NCBI RefSeq assembly: GCF_014287955.1
Contig: NZ_JACOPD010000001.1
Coordinates: 186,001-250,000 of the forward strand
DNA: 64,000 bases
Source: Lachnospira hominis (ex Liu et al. 2021)
GTDB taxonomy: Bacteria; Bacillota; Clostridia; Lachnospirales; Lachnospiraceae
Direction of reading: 5' to 3'
Below, piece after piece: positions 37,534 to 45,765 of this stretch; positions within the stretch are counted from its first letter, which is position 1; each line of letters opens with the position of its first letter. The position numbers and the translations under genes were made by a program. The notes beneath the pieces were generated by a model, which saw only the letters and a list, made by a program, of their open reading frames with translations, did not search any database and was not told the origin of the DNA.

Positions 37534-37608
37534 TTGAGATATATAAATAAAAATTCTATTGAATTGGTTCGCATCAGAATCATTATCACTTTCGTCCAAG
37601 TTAAACAT
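37507..37608 (-). CDS. Putative leader peptide upstream of the CorC-like gene
   Basis: A 33-codon ORF (start ATG at 37608; TTG at codon 4, 10 nt after AAGGAGG, is the better-spaced start). It begins MFNLDESDNDSDANQ and ends GMDYVFGT. Its last codons form the 5' arm of the attenuator hairpin, so ribosome position on the ORF could decide if the hairpin forms. The strong RBS and hairpin overlap are seen in the sequence; regulation is inference. No homolog is recognised. Confidence 0.5.
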   Translation of the reverse strand: MFNLDESDNDSDANQFNRIFIYISQGMDYVFGT

Positions 37609-37709
37609 TCCTCCTTAAATAATATTTTGTAAAGTATAACAAAAAGTCCTCACATAGTCAATCTAAAAGCTGTAAACATTGTGTTAATTTTATGTAAAAC
37701 ATAAAATCC

Positions 37710-37722
37710 TATCTCTTTGAGA
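37710..37722. repeat. Left 13-bp direct repeat (putative att site)
   Basis: TATCTCTTTGAGA is identical to 45767-45779, the 3' end of rpsI (minus strand), in the same orientation. Together they bound about 8.06 kb. This is the layout left by a site-specific recombinase that inserts at the 3' end of rpsI. Confidence 0.6.
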
Positions 37723-37765
37723 GCGTTTGTATATCCTGAAAAGCCCAGAAATAGGGAATTTACGG

Positions 37766-37794
37766 TTGACATTGCTGCATATGTGTTGTATACG
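37766..37794 (+). promoter_or_regulatory. Promoter of the DUF6061 gene
   Basis: TTGACA (37766-37771), 17-bp spacer, TATACG (37789-37794), about 60 nt ahead of the ATG of the DUF6061 gene. Confidence 0.6.
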
Positions 37795-37854
37795 GTTGGC
37801 TGCCCACACATTCCCAGGACTACTCATTACTTTAACAAAGAAAGGTCTAATACT

Positions 37855-38097
37855 ATGAAAATACATTTTGCTTACTATAACCAGTACAAGAACGGAATTG
37901 ATATTGCTTTTGCTGATAATACACTTCTATTCTTATCCTGTGCTGAAGCTGAAAAGAATCTCCATACTACACCTAACTCTCAAAGGCTTATTGATAACCT
38001 TGCAATTGATAATCCACTAATGTATGCTGCACTTGCTCTCGATTGCGAGTTGCAGGCATGGGCTGATGCTATGGATACACACTGGAATCCCTATTAA
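37855..38097 (+). CDS. DUF6061-like small protein
   Basis: An 80-residue protein starting MKIHFAYYNQYKNGIDIAFAD, with AAAGG about 9 nt upstream. A longer in-frame version starting at 37717 would span the promoter, so the shorter start is preferred. It resembles the DUF6061 family of small proteins found in Clostridia mobile elements. There is no signal peptide. It is the only plus-strand gene of the island and lies just inside the left repeat, a usual place for an element end gene. Confidence 0.6.
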   Translation: MKIHFAYYNQYKNGIDIAFADNTLLFLSCAEAEKNLHTTPNSQRLIDNLAIDNPLMYAALALDCELQAWADAMDTHWNPY

Positions 38098-38113
38098 ATT
38101 ACTCTATAATCAT

Positions 38114-38503
38114 TTATTTTTTGAATGCAGGATTATTGGCAAGTTCCAATAATCCTTGCAATTTTTGTGGTTCCTTAATTATATCCGTCATCACACTAAA
38201 CATCGCTGCATTACTTTGCTGCTTTTCATTGCTTTCTAAAGCATTTTTATGTTCAATCTGCATTATTTCAATTTTATGTTTATGCTCCTGCTCACATTTT
38301 TCAGTTTCAAGCTGATGTTTTTCTTTTAATGATTCAATATCCACTTCATGTTGCTTCATTAACTTTTCTATTTCATGCTTATTACTTTCTTGTAATGTTG
38401 CGATTTCTGCTTTGGCTTTTTTATTTGCTGTCAAATAAGAAATAATCCCTGTTATGATAGCTGGTACACATGAGACCAATAATGTATTTAATATTTCTTC
38501 CAA
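38114..38503 (-). CDS. Membrane-anchored coiled-coil protein
   Basis: A 129-residue protein with a TTG start at 38503 and GGAGG 11 nt upstream. A single hydrophobic segment lies at residues 5-24; residues 27-90 form a long amphipathic, Glu/Lys-rich coiled coil, and the tail (MTDIIKEPQKLQGLLELANN) is helical. The family is unknown to me. The layout recalls phage or defence-associated single-pass proteins. It ends the minus-strand run of the island, about 95 bp after the deoxyribosyltransferase-like gene. Confidence 0.6.
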   Translation of the reverse strand: MEEILNTLLVSCVPAIITGIISYLTANKKAKAEIATLQESNKHEIEKLMKQHEVDIESLKEKHQLETEKCEQEHKHKIEIMQIEHKNALESNEKQQSNAAMFSVMTDIIKEPQKLQGLLELANNPAFKK

Positions 38504-38598
38504 ATCTTTTTACACCTCCAGTTCTTCAACACTCACCTCATAAGTTAGATTTAAACTATATGAAGATTTATTTCATATCGCTAACAAATTACTAAAGT

Positions 38599-39639
38599 TT
38601 ATTTTATAGTTGCCTCTATTCTATTCTTCAATCGCAAAGGAATATCTTTTTCATCTTCCCACATAATTGTATTAATCTGTGCAATATCAAAATGTAATTC
38701 AACACCCTTTTTGCATAACTGAATTACTGTTTTTCCCAATCCCATTGCATATCCTTCTTCAAAATACGCCCCATTATTTCTATGTGTTAGGTCAACAACA
38801 ACAAATCTACTCTTATTAATTCTACTTAATAACTCTGGCGTTATAAAACCATTATGTTCAACTTCATCGATAAATATCGCGTGATATCCTGCTTCAAAAA
38901 TTCCTTCTCGTATTGCTTCTCTTAATTTTAGAGTTTCACTTCCAAATCTCATTGCTACTAATACATCTTTTCCATCATTATCTCTTTGTTGTAATTGATC
39001 TATCCTATCATAGCCCTTAGGGGTAATAGAAATCTCTCCATAATAACTATCCGCTCTTGAAACATCACCATTTATACAATTTATTCCCTTGACATATCCT
39101 ATTTCAAACAAATAAGATGTCATATATAGCGCTTGCTTTACTAATTCTTTATCTTCCACAGTTTCTCTATTGTCTGATTTAAACCTTCTAACAAACATAC
39201 AACTTAGAAGTGATGGAATATCAAGTTTAATTTCCTGTCCAACAAATTCTGTCAATTCATTTAATTTAATCAAAATCATATCAATTTTTTGAGAAAAACT
39301 TTTTGGAAACCACAATGAAATAATTTTCTGATCCATATGGACTGGCATTTCTGCAATATTATTATCATTTCTAAATTCCACTGTATATGTATCACACCAT
39401 TCTCTTGATTTTGTAGAATAATACCTGTGTTCAACTCTACCCTGCTGATTTCTGAATCCCTCATAAAACAAAAATGGTGCTAATTCATTATAATCTAATT
39501 CTTCATATGCATTATTCTCCATTGAGTATTCATACCGTCCACAAACTGGACATTCATAAAAAACTGCGGTAGGATCATAACATACTTGCTTAAATATTCC
39601 TCTCTTGCCGCATACCGGACACTGTTCCATAGCATTCAT
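38599..39639 (-). CDS. Zinc-ribbon protein with nucleoside deoxyribosyltransferase-like C-terminal domain
   Basis: A 346-residue protein. The N-terminus has a zinc ribbon with CPVC (residues 7-10) and CPVC (30-33). The middle is helical, with no known motif. The C-terminal ~120 residues resemble the nucleoside 2-deoxyribosyltransferase/TIR-like fold: ALREAIREGIFEAGY-type helix, ITPELLSRINKSRFVVVDLTH, then NNGAYFEEGYAMGLGKTVIQL with a conserved Glu, and FDIAQINTIMW. Domains of this fold act as nucleotide- or NAD-cleaving effectors in several anti-phage systems. It sits inside an R-M island, which supports that use, but function is inferred. Confidence 0.7.
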   Translation of the reverse strand: MNAMEQCPVCGKRGIFKQVCYDPTAVFYECPVCGRYEYSMENNAYEELDYNELAPFLFYEGFRNQQGRVEHRYYSTKSREWCDTYTVEFRNDNNIAEMPVHMDQKIISLWFPKSFSQKIDMILIKLNELTEFVGQEIKLDIPSLLSCMFVRRFKSDNRETVEDKELVKQALYMTSYLFEIGYVKGINCINGDVSRADSYYGEISITPKGYDRIDQLQQRDNDGKDVLVAMRFGSETLKLREAIREGIFEAGYHAIFIDEVEHNGFITPELLSRINKSRFVVVDLTHRNNGAYFEEGYAMGLGKTVIQLCKKGVELHFDIAQINTIMWEDEKDIPLRLKNRIEATIK

Positions 39640-39710
39640 AATTTCTCACCTTTAATAGATTATTAACCTATGCTTTCTTACAAATATTCAAAGTATTTTA
39701 TTTATTTGAA

Positions 39711-40907
39711 TTATTCATCTGTTTCCTCAACAAGTATAATTCCAGATGATTGTTCTCTATTGTCAAAATTATTAATATAATATGCCAATATTTCCATTCT
39801 ATTTTTTACTCTTTTGAATGAATGCCCCCCTTTAGATATCAGTGCCAGCAATCTATACTCTTCTATTACAGTATTTGAATAACCAGAAAAAGCTTTCATT
39901 ACGCTATCTGCTTTTGCTGAACTAAATGCTGACAATTTTTCATTTATGGCATCTAATGCTTTTAATTTGTTTTTACAATCAGTTTTAAAATCAACCAATC
40001 TCAGAACTATTAAAAGCAATAAAAATTTCATTGCTCTTGCATTACATGAAATATAATTTACAGGTATAGATTCATCATCAGCTATTTCATTTAATGTCTC
40101 AATCAAATAATTTACACTTTTTATCGTATCATCATTTAAGTCCTTACAGCTATCTAGGAATTTCATAACTTCCTTGTCAGTCACGCCAAAACCTATTTGA
40201 CCATCTATTAATCCTACAATACTATAGAAAACGCGATCAAACTGCTTCCTTTTATTTTGAAACGCTAACTTTGATAATAAAATTTCCTTCTTTTCAATCT
40301 GATTCAAATACTTTTCAAGCTCTGTATCTGGTATCGAATTAAGTAATTCTCCTGCCCTAAGTCTTTCTTGATTCTGCAAGTAACGAAAATACTCTGTTAT
40401 CTCATCATCAGATGCATTTGTTATATTTGTAATAGATATATTATATGCTAAAATATTATCTTGTATTGCCTCAGGAAGTTGCTTAAATGAAATAGATATT
40501 TTGCCTTTATTATGCATTCTTTTTTTTAGCCTATTTAATTTTTCATCCGTATCTTCCCCCATATATTCTATAATGTATTCTATAATATCTTTAGATATAT
40601 CACTTTGAATAACATACTCGTTTTCAATAAATTTATATATTGTAGTCAATCTTTGTTGTCCATCTACAACCTCTTGCATAGCTCCTTTTTCATTTTTTTC
40701 AGTACGTACTCTTAAGCTCACATTTCCAATAGGATAGCTTTTAATGATACTATATAATAATTTATCTTTAAAATCCGAACTCCATATATATCCCCTTTGA
40801 TAATTAGGTTGAAGATCAATACCATCTCTTTTATTTATATTCCTAATTTGATTCAATATCGTCTGGATTGGTCTTGAATCATACGAAAAAGCCATAACAA
40901 GTGCCAT
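39711..40907 (-). CDS. DUF262 domain protein (ParB-like nuclease fold)
   Basis: A 398-residue protein. The N-terminal DUF262 region has NYQRGYIWSSDFKDKLLYSII and VVDGQQRLTTIYKFI; DGQQR is the family signature, related to the ParB/Srx nucleotide-binding fold. The C-terminal ~200 residues are helical without a DUF1524 HNH motif, so it is the N-terminal module alone. DUF262 proteins, like the GmrS part of GmrSD, occur in phage-defence islands. It has its own promoter and is followed by the deoxyribosyltransferase-like gene. Confidence 0.8.
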   Translation of the reverse strand: MALVMAFSYDSRPIQTILNQIRNINKRDGIDLQPNYQRGYIWSSDFKDKLLYSIIKSYPIGNVSLRVRTEKNEKGAMQEVVDGQQRLTTIYKFIENEYVIQSDISKDIIEYIIEYMGEDTDEKLNRLKKRMHNKGKISISFKQLPEAIQDNILAYNISITNITNASDDEITEYFRYLQNQERLRAGELLNSIPDTELEKYLNQIEKKEILLSKLAFQNKRKQFDRVFYSIVGLIDGQIGFGVTDKEVMKFLDSCKDLNDDTIKSVNYLIETLNEIADDESIPVNYISCNARAMKFLLLLIVLRLVDFKTDCKNKLKALDAINEKLSAFSSAKADSVMKAFSGYSNTVIEEYRLLALISKGGHSFKRVKNRMEILAYYINNFDNREQSSGIILVEETDE

Positions 40908-40937
40908 AAAATACCTCCTAATATTATTCTTATAGTT

Positions 40938-40966
40938 AAGATAACACTATCCAAAGCTTTTTTCAA
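40938..40966 (-). promoter_or_regulatory. Promoter of the DUF262 gene
   Basis: On the minus strand TTGAAA (40961-40966), a 17-bp spacer and TATCTT (40938-40943), about 31 bp before the start of the DUF262 gene; AGGAGG lies between. Confidence 0.6.
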
Positions 40967-41065
40967 TAGACTCTATCGTTTTTTTTATTATTCCTTGTTT
41001 TTTTTCGTCATACATCAATGACTCTATTTAGTGTCATAAATATAAGATAATAAACAAATATATAT

Positions 41066-41099
41066 TATAAAAGCACTCCAGAAATCAATCCTGAAGTGC
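41066..41099 (-). terminator. Intrinsic terminator after the restriction endonuclease gene
   Basis: Stem GCACTCCAG (41073-41081) and CTGAAGTGC (41091-41099) with one G-U pair, followed on the minus strand by TTTTATAATA. It isolates the R-M transcript from the DUF262 promoter. Confidence 0.75.
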
Positions 41100-41148
41100 A
41101 ATTAAACCAAATTAACATATAAATAACAATGCCACTTATGAAATTATT

Positions 41149-43149
41149 CTAAATCTCCTGTCCATTATACATACCAATTTCTCTCACAATACTATTCTCA
41201 TACCATTCTTTAGGTGACCCGTCCGTTTTATAAGCTGCATCTAACATTTTGTATATCTGTGGATACTTAACATCAAATCTTAGTAATGTTTTAAGCTCTG
41301 TAGTCTGTATAGGAAGAATTTTCATTCCTGTAATATACTTAGTTCCTGCGTTATTATAATACTCCATAAACCTTCTAGCCCGGAAATCTGATATTACATT
41401 ATTATTTAAAAATGTTGTAATAAACACGCAATATGCTTCATCTTCTGGATGTGCCAGACAATAATCTCCCAAATGTCTTGATACTGGCTCCATTTCCATT
41501 CTTCGCTGATTCTTTTTATCCGCAAGTGTAGCTTCTATTAACAATGTATGCTTAGGATATTCATATGTCATTTCATACTTCCATACTATATCAGCTTCTC
41601 CGCCTCCAGCATGAGTCTTCGGTAATAAATCTGCTTCTAATGATAAATTCATATATTCAAGAACATCACCTTTTCGTTCGCTGATTATATACCATGCTAT
41701 ACCAAGTACATATTCAAATATTGTAGGAATATCCGCATTGTCTGTAACTATGCTTCTTATTTCATCGTCATTTCTGCTTTCAAAATCATCAAGCAGTCTA
41801 ATAATAGTATTTTTATCAAACTTGTCATCTATAAGCTTATTAAATCTTGTGTAACGCTCATCTTTTATAACCTTCTGAGCCATCTCTTTATTGGCTACGC
41901 TGGTACCTAGAGCACATCCTAATTTTTGATATAAAATATTTATATCTATATCAAAGAATGAATCTATATCTTTAAGCTTTGAATTTTGGGGTAATAACTC
42001 TGTCTGTTCAAAAGCTATATTTAACAGATTTCCTGCTATAATCTCAATATAGCATTGTGGAAGTACATCCAGTTTTACCTTATTATCCTCAAACAAAACG
42101 ATATCTGTTATTTTGAAATATCTTCTATTCAAATCAAAGTAATCTGATAATGTTGCTCTAGCCTTAAAAGTATGCACCACCTTAAAAAATTCTTCATTAA
42201 ACTGTTCTTCTGTTGTTACCTGTAATATAGGAACAGTATTAAGTACAGATAGCCCCTCTCTTGAAATTACACTTCGTGCACTACTGTTGAAGAAATATTT
42301 TCTCCAAGCTCCTCCAACCTTACTATTGGTTAATTTCTTTGTAGCTTCATAAAATTCTAATGCAAGATTATCTTTTGAAAATACAATCTTTTTTAATAAG
42401 GAATATAAGGTATAATATGGCTTGTCATATTTTGCACTTTTTCTATTGATTCCAACGTTACATATCAATTCTTCTGAGATAGGTTCTGTTTTCAACAAAT
42501 TCAACGCCTGTTTATAATTATCTTTTTCCATCAAAACGGATAAAATAATATCATCAAAATCTTTCTCGCCAGTCTCGCGATAGTTCTTTATACTCTTAAC
42601 TATATTTTTTGTAGTATGCTCATCCACACATAATGGTAATAGATATGTAAACTCATCATTTGTGAGATAACCTAATTCATTTACAGCATACAGAAATACG
42701 ACAAAGGGTCTTACGATTTTTCCCTCTACAACATTTGATGTTTTTAACATCTGTTTGAAATATAAAAAGCTGTCCTTCGGAATTTCCAAAAAATTATCCG
42801 CTGAAAAATCTGCTGAATCAGTGATTCTTAACAGTTCTAATCCTGCTTCTGTTATGTTACGCTCATCATCTAGAAGTCCTATATCTCTTAATCCTGATGT
42901 TTTTTCTCTTGCATCTTTATCTGGAAGAGCAGCATCTCCTTTTACAAAGTTATTTTCTTTCAAAAAATTGTAATATTCTGCTTGAAACTTTTTATTATTT
43001 CCCCACTTCTTGTTTTTATTTTCTTCCAACTCTCTGAATTGCCTCAGTAAATGCAATTGTTTTTCTATACTCAGATTAAAGTTGTCAGTACGATAGCTTG
43101 TTGTACCAATAGCCCAGCAATAACTTTTAAATCCAATCTTTTTTGCCAT
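41149..43149 (-). CDS. Type IIS restriction endonuclease, AlwI family
   Basis: A 666-residue nuclease. Near residues 520-545 the PD-(D/E)xK-type core reads GGGEADIVWKYE ... HTLLIEATLADKKN, then EMEPVSRHLGDYC, matching the AlwI-type family. The N-terminal two thirds are helical and probably bind DNA. The family enzyme AlwI recognises GGATC and cuts a few bases away; the same specificity is likely here but not shown. It starts 16 bp after the methyltransferase gene, with AGAGGAG upstream, as in an R-M operon with methylase first. Confidence 0.8.
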   Translation of the reverse strand: MAKKIGFKSYCWAIGTTSYRTDNFNLSIEKQLHLLRQFRELEENKNKKWGNNKKFQAEYYNFLKENNFVKGDAALPDKDAREKTSGLRDIGLLDDERNITEAGLELLRITDSADFSADNFLEIPKDSFLYFKQMLKTSNVVEGKIVRPFVVFLYAVNELGYLTNDEFTYLLPLCVDEHTTKNIVKSIKNYRETGEKDFDDIILSVLMEKDNYKQALNLLKTEPISEELICNVGINRKSAKYDKPYYTLYSLLKKIVFSKDNLALEFYEATKKLTNSKVGGAWRKYFFNSSARSVISREGLSVLNTVPILQVTTEEQFNEEFFKVVHTFKARATLSDYFDLNRRYFKITDIVLFEDNKVKLDVLPQCYIEIIAGNLLNIAFEQTELLPQNSKLKDIDSFFDIDINILYQKLGCALGTSVANKEMAQKVIKDERYTRFNKLIDDKFDKNTIIRLLDDFESRNDDEIRSIVTDNADIPTIFEYVLGIAWYIISERKGDVLEYMNLSLEADLLPKTHAGGGEADIVWKYEMTYEYPKHTLLIEATLADKKNQRRMEMEPVSRHLGDYCLAHPEDEAYCVFITTFLNNNVISDFRARRFMEYYNNAGTKYITGMKILPIQTTELKTLLRFDVKYPQIYKMLDAAYKTDGSPKEWYENSIVREIGMYNGQEI

Positions 43150-43165
43150 AAAATATCTCCTCTAA

Positions 43166-45301
43166 TCAATAGTTTACTACTAACACTTCCTTAGTTATTC
43201 CATCCTTTTTTGTATGATAATTTGAGTTGGTATAATCATAATTCAATGGAATAGCTTTAAATTTCTTATTTTGATTAATCCATTCCGAAAGTATTACATT
43301 TTTCTTACCCTTACTTTCCAATACATTAGATAAGGCAAATCTAATCCCCTTTTTATCAAGCTCTTCAAGATAATTCAGCAAATCTTTTTCATCATTTTCT
43401 GTCCATCCGGCTTGTTCATTATAAGTTGCACATGTTATCAAATAAGGAGGATCAGCATAGAAAAAACTTTTATCTGTGTAGTCTTCCATACTTACATTCC
43501 TAAAGTCATCTGTTGTAAACCTATAATCTCCACTCTTAACTCTATCAATAAATGCTTCCAGCTTTCCCTGCATCTTAGAGTTAAAATCCCTTTTGCCAAC
43601 AGGTAAATTAAACTCTCCTTTCCTGTTGAATCGTAATTGATTATTAAATGAATATACGATTAACAAATATAACATTAAATAATACTCATTATCTTTGCTG
43701 GCTTTTTTATTAAAATCACCTCTAAGTTTATTGTAACCGGCTTTATTATATTCACCTAATCCCTTTGAGCTTTCGCAATTATAAAAATCATATCCATTCT
43801 TACTTACTAGCGATAATCCGTATTTGTCTATACTTTTATATATCCAATCAAATATCTCTTCTTTCGTTAATCGTCTAAATGTATCCAATAACCCCATAAG
43901 ATATTCATTACTATCATTAAACAAAACTTTGTTGCAATCTACATTTATCCCAACATTACAACCACCACAAAACAAATCTACAACCTGATCTGCATCTTTC
44001 GGAAACAATGGAAGAATTTGTGAAAGCAATTTATACTTTCCGCCTGTATAATTCAATGCTGATGGAATAACTTCTTTTTTTTCATTATTACATATGCACA
44101 AAAATAATCTTTCCTGATTTGCCTGTATGTCTGACTTTCCAGTAGAAAATGCTTTGTAATCTTCCGAGAAAACTTTTACTTTTCCCTTTTTACTTAAAAT
44201 TTTCATAATGTCATCATCACTTATTTTGGCATTAGATCTGTCATTTCCTTTATTTGACATATTATTATATGAGAGCAAAATATACTTTGCATGAATTGAA
44301 TCAATAAGATTTTCAAATGCTACCGTTGCCTTTTGAGTACAATAATCGCTTTTTAAAGCTGTTCTGTCCATTTTCCTAGCAACACCAAATACCTCTGGCT
44401 TTTCCCATCTGGCTACATTTTCCAATAGATGATACGCATCACAATACTGTCTTGAATTATATGGTGGATCAATATAGATTAAATCCGCTTCTATTTCTGG
44501 TGCTAATTCGTTTGTATCCATATTATAACAAACATTATTCTCATTAACATCAGGTTCTGGTTGTGGAACATACAATTCCAAATGTTTTTCAAACTCCACT
44601 CCCTGCCTGTAGGCATCATAATGTCCACATGTATTAGCAATCTTATCCATTGCATACAACAATGATGTTATTAGTAAAGCTCTCTCCCTTGCGTTAATAT
44701 ACCCCAAATTAAATTTATCTTCTATATCCTGCCTAATAAATCCTATTTTTCTACAATCATCCAAAGAAAAATAAGTATTTGAAAAATTATCACTCATATA
44801 ATTATCTTCAGTAATTTCCAAATTGTTATATTGTGTAATAATTTTTATAACTTTCTCTTCTGAATAATGTTCACTACTAAACCATGCAACATGGCATATG
44901 TAATTACTATACATAATGTCATTCGTAATAATCTTCTTATCAATAAAAGCAGAGGCAACAGCACCTGTTCCTGCAAAAATATCTGCTACTGTATTTATAT
45001 TTTTACATTCATTTTCAACTACTCCTGTAATAAACGGAAGTAACTTATATTTATTACCCAAATATCTGCGATTATTTATTTTAGTTGTTTTATATTCTTT
45101 TGGTGCATCTTTAGGCTCATCTGAACTATCCGCTTTGTTTTTCTTTATATATTCACTAAGTTTTTGGTATGCTTCTTCATTCCATATAACTCTGCCATTA
45201 TCATTTATCTCAACTTCAACTACGCCATTATCTTTAAGATAATATAAATATGATCTAGAAATGTCTAATTTTTTTGCTAATTGTGTTGCTGAATAACTCA
45301 T
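43166..45301 (-). CDS. Fused double-domain N6-adenine methyltransferase with N-terminal HTH (type IIS R-M)
   Basis: A 711-residue protein. Residues 1-50 form a MerR-like helix-turn-helix (ATQLAKKLDISRSYLYYLKD). Domain one (about 75-400) has FAGTGAVASAF and DPPYNSRQY; domain two (about 420-711) has FCGGCNVGINV and ADPPYLITCATY. Both are class alpha-type D12 adenine methylases. A double methylase suits an asymmetric site with an adenine on each strand, such as GGATC/GATCC, as for M.FokI. The HTH could regulate its own expression. It precedes the endonuclease gene. Confidence 0.85.
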   Translation of the reverse strand: MSYSATQLAKKLDISRSYLYYLKDNGVVEVEINDNGRVIWNEEAYQKLSEYIKKNKADSSDEPKDAPKEYKTTKINNRRYLGNKYKLLPFITGVVENECKNINTVADIFAGTGAVASAFIDKKIITNDIMYSNYICHVAWFSSEHYSEEKVIKIITQYNNLEITEDNYMSDNFSNTYFSLDDCRKIGFIRQDIEDKFNLGYINARERALLITSLLYAMDKIANTCGHYDAYRQGVEFEKHLELYVPQPEPDVNENNVCYNMDTNELAPEIEADLIYIDPPYNSRQYCDAYHLLENVARWEKPEVFGVARKMDRTALKSDYCTQKATVAFENLIDSIHAKYILLSYNNMSNKGNDRSNAKISDDDIMKILSKKGKVKVFSEDYKAFSTGKSDIQANQERLFLCICNNEKKEVIPSALNYTGGKYKLLSQILPLFPKDADQVVDLFCGGCNVGINVDCNKVLFNDSNEYLMGLLDTFRRLTKEEIFDWIYKSIDKYGLSLVSKNGYDFYNCESSKGLGEYNKAGYNKLRGDFNKKASKDNEYYLMLYLLIVYSFNNQLRFNRKGEFNLPVGKRDFNSKMQGKLEAFIDRVKSGDYRFTTDDFRNVSMEDYTDKSFFYADPPYLITCATYNEQAGWTENDEKDLLNYLEELDKKGIRFALSNVLESKGKKNVILSEWINQNKKFKAIPLNYDYTNSNYHTKKDGITKEVLVVNY

Positions 45302-45359
45302 AATTTCATCTCCATTTTATGCAACATATTTTATCCCTTATTGGACACTTTTTTTATTA

Positions 45360-45387
45360 ATTATACCATTATCTCTCTATTTTTCAA
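45360..45387 (-). promoter_or_regulatory. Promoter of the R-M operon
   Basis: On the minus strand TTGAAA (45382-45387), a 16-bp spacer and TATAAT (45360-45365), about 60 bp before the methyltransferase ATG. Confidence 0.65.
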
Positions 45388-45412
45388 TATATATATTAGA
45401 GAATAGTCTAAA

Positions 45413-45461
45413 AAATGGATGCTATTTTTACATTTAATCTATGTAAAATTAGCATCCATTT
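45413..45461 (-). terminator. Long hairpin, terminator-like on the minus strand
   Basis: Arms of 21 nt (45413-45433 and 45441-45461) match at 20 positions, with a 7-nt loop; on the minus strand TTTTTT follows. It lies just upstream of the R-M promoter and could block read-through from the ribosomal operon. Confidence 0.65.
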
Positions 45462-45714
45462 ATACTTCAAATAAACACCAAATGTCTGTAATTGGACAAA
45501 AAAATCTCTGCAAGTCAATGTTGACAAGGGTTTCAAGTGTTCTAATTATATTTATCTTAATAACCATGTAGTGGAATACAAATATTATTATGAAGATATT
45601 TAAATTCTGCTGGTGTTGATTATTAGAAAATTGATTTTTATTTTTGGTGTGGCTACTGTATGTCTACAATGTGGCAACTATTCAAAAAAATGCTTATTTT
45701 TTAATTTTTGGTAT

Positions 45715-45744
45715 AAAAAAAGCCCCGAAAAATCGGGGCTTTTT
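45715..45744 (-). terminator. Intrinsic terminator of the rplM-rpsI operon
   Basis: Perfect stem AGCCCCGA (45721-45728) and TCGGGGCT (45733-45740) with A and T runs on both sides; 22 bp downstream of the rpsI stop. Confidence 0.92.
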
Positions 45745-45765
45745 GAAATATCAATTTTCTTCTTA

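Larger units (their letters stand above)
37609..37854. other. Left end of the putative island: spacer with promoter-like site
   Basis: This spacer holds the left 13-bp direct repeat and a plus-strand promoter for the DUF6061 gene. No other structure was found. Confidence 0.6.
45302..45765. other. Intergenic region at the right end of the island
   Basis: This 464-bp spacer holds the methyltransferase promoter, a long hairpin, and the rpsI terminator. Between the two hairpins (45462-45714) there is no ORF. It does contain two near-identical 9-mers GTGGC(T/A)ACT at 45649-45657 and 45671-45679, 22 bp apart, that could be recombinase arm sites, and GTCAATGTTGAC near 45530. Nothing else was seen. 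Confidence 0.55.

Noticed and set aside
37717..37854. N-terminal extension of the DUF6061 gene
   Set aside because: The extension spans the promoter and has no RBS; the downstream ATG at 37855 has one and matches the family start.
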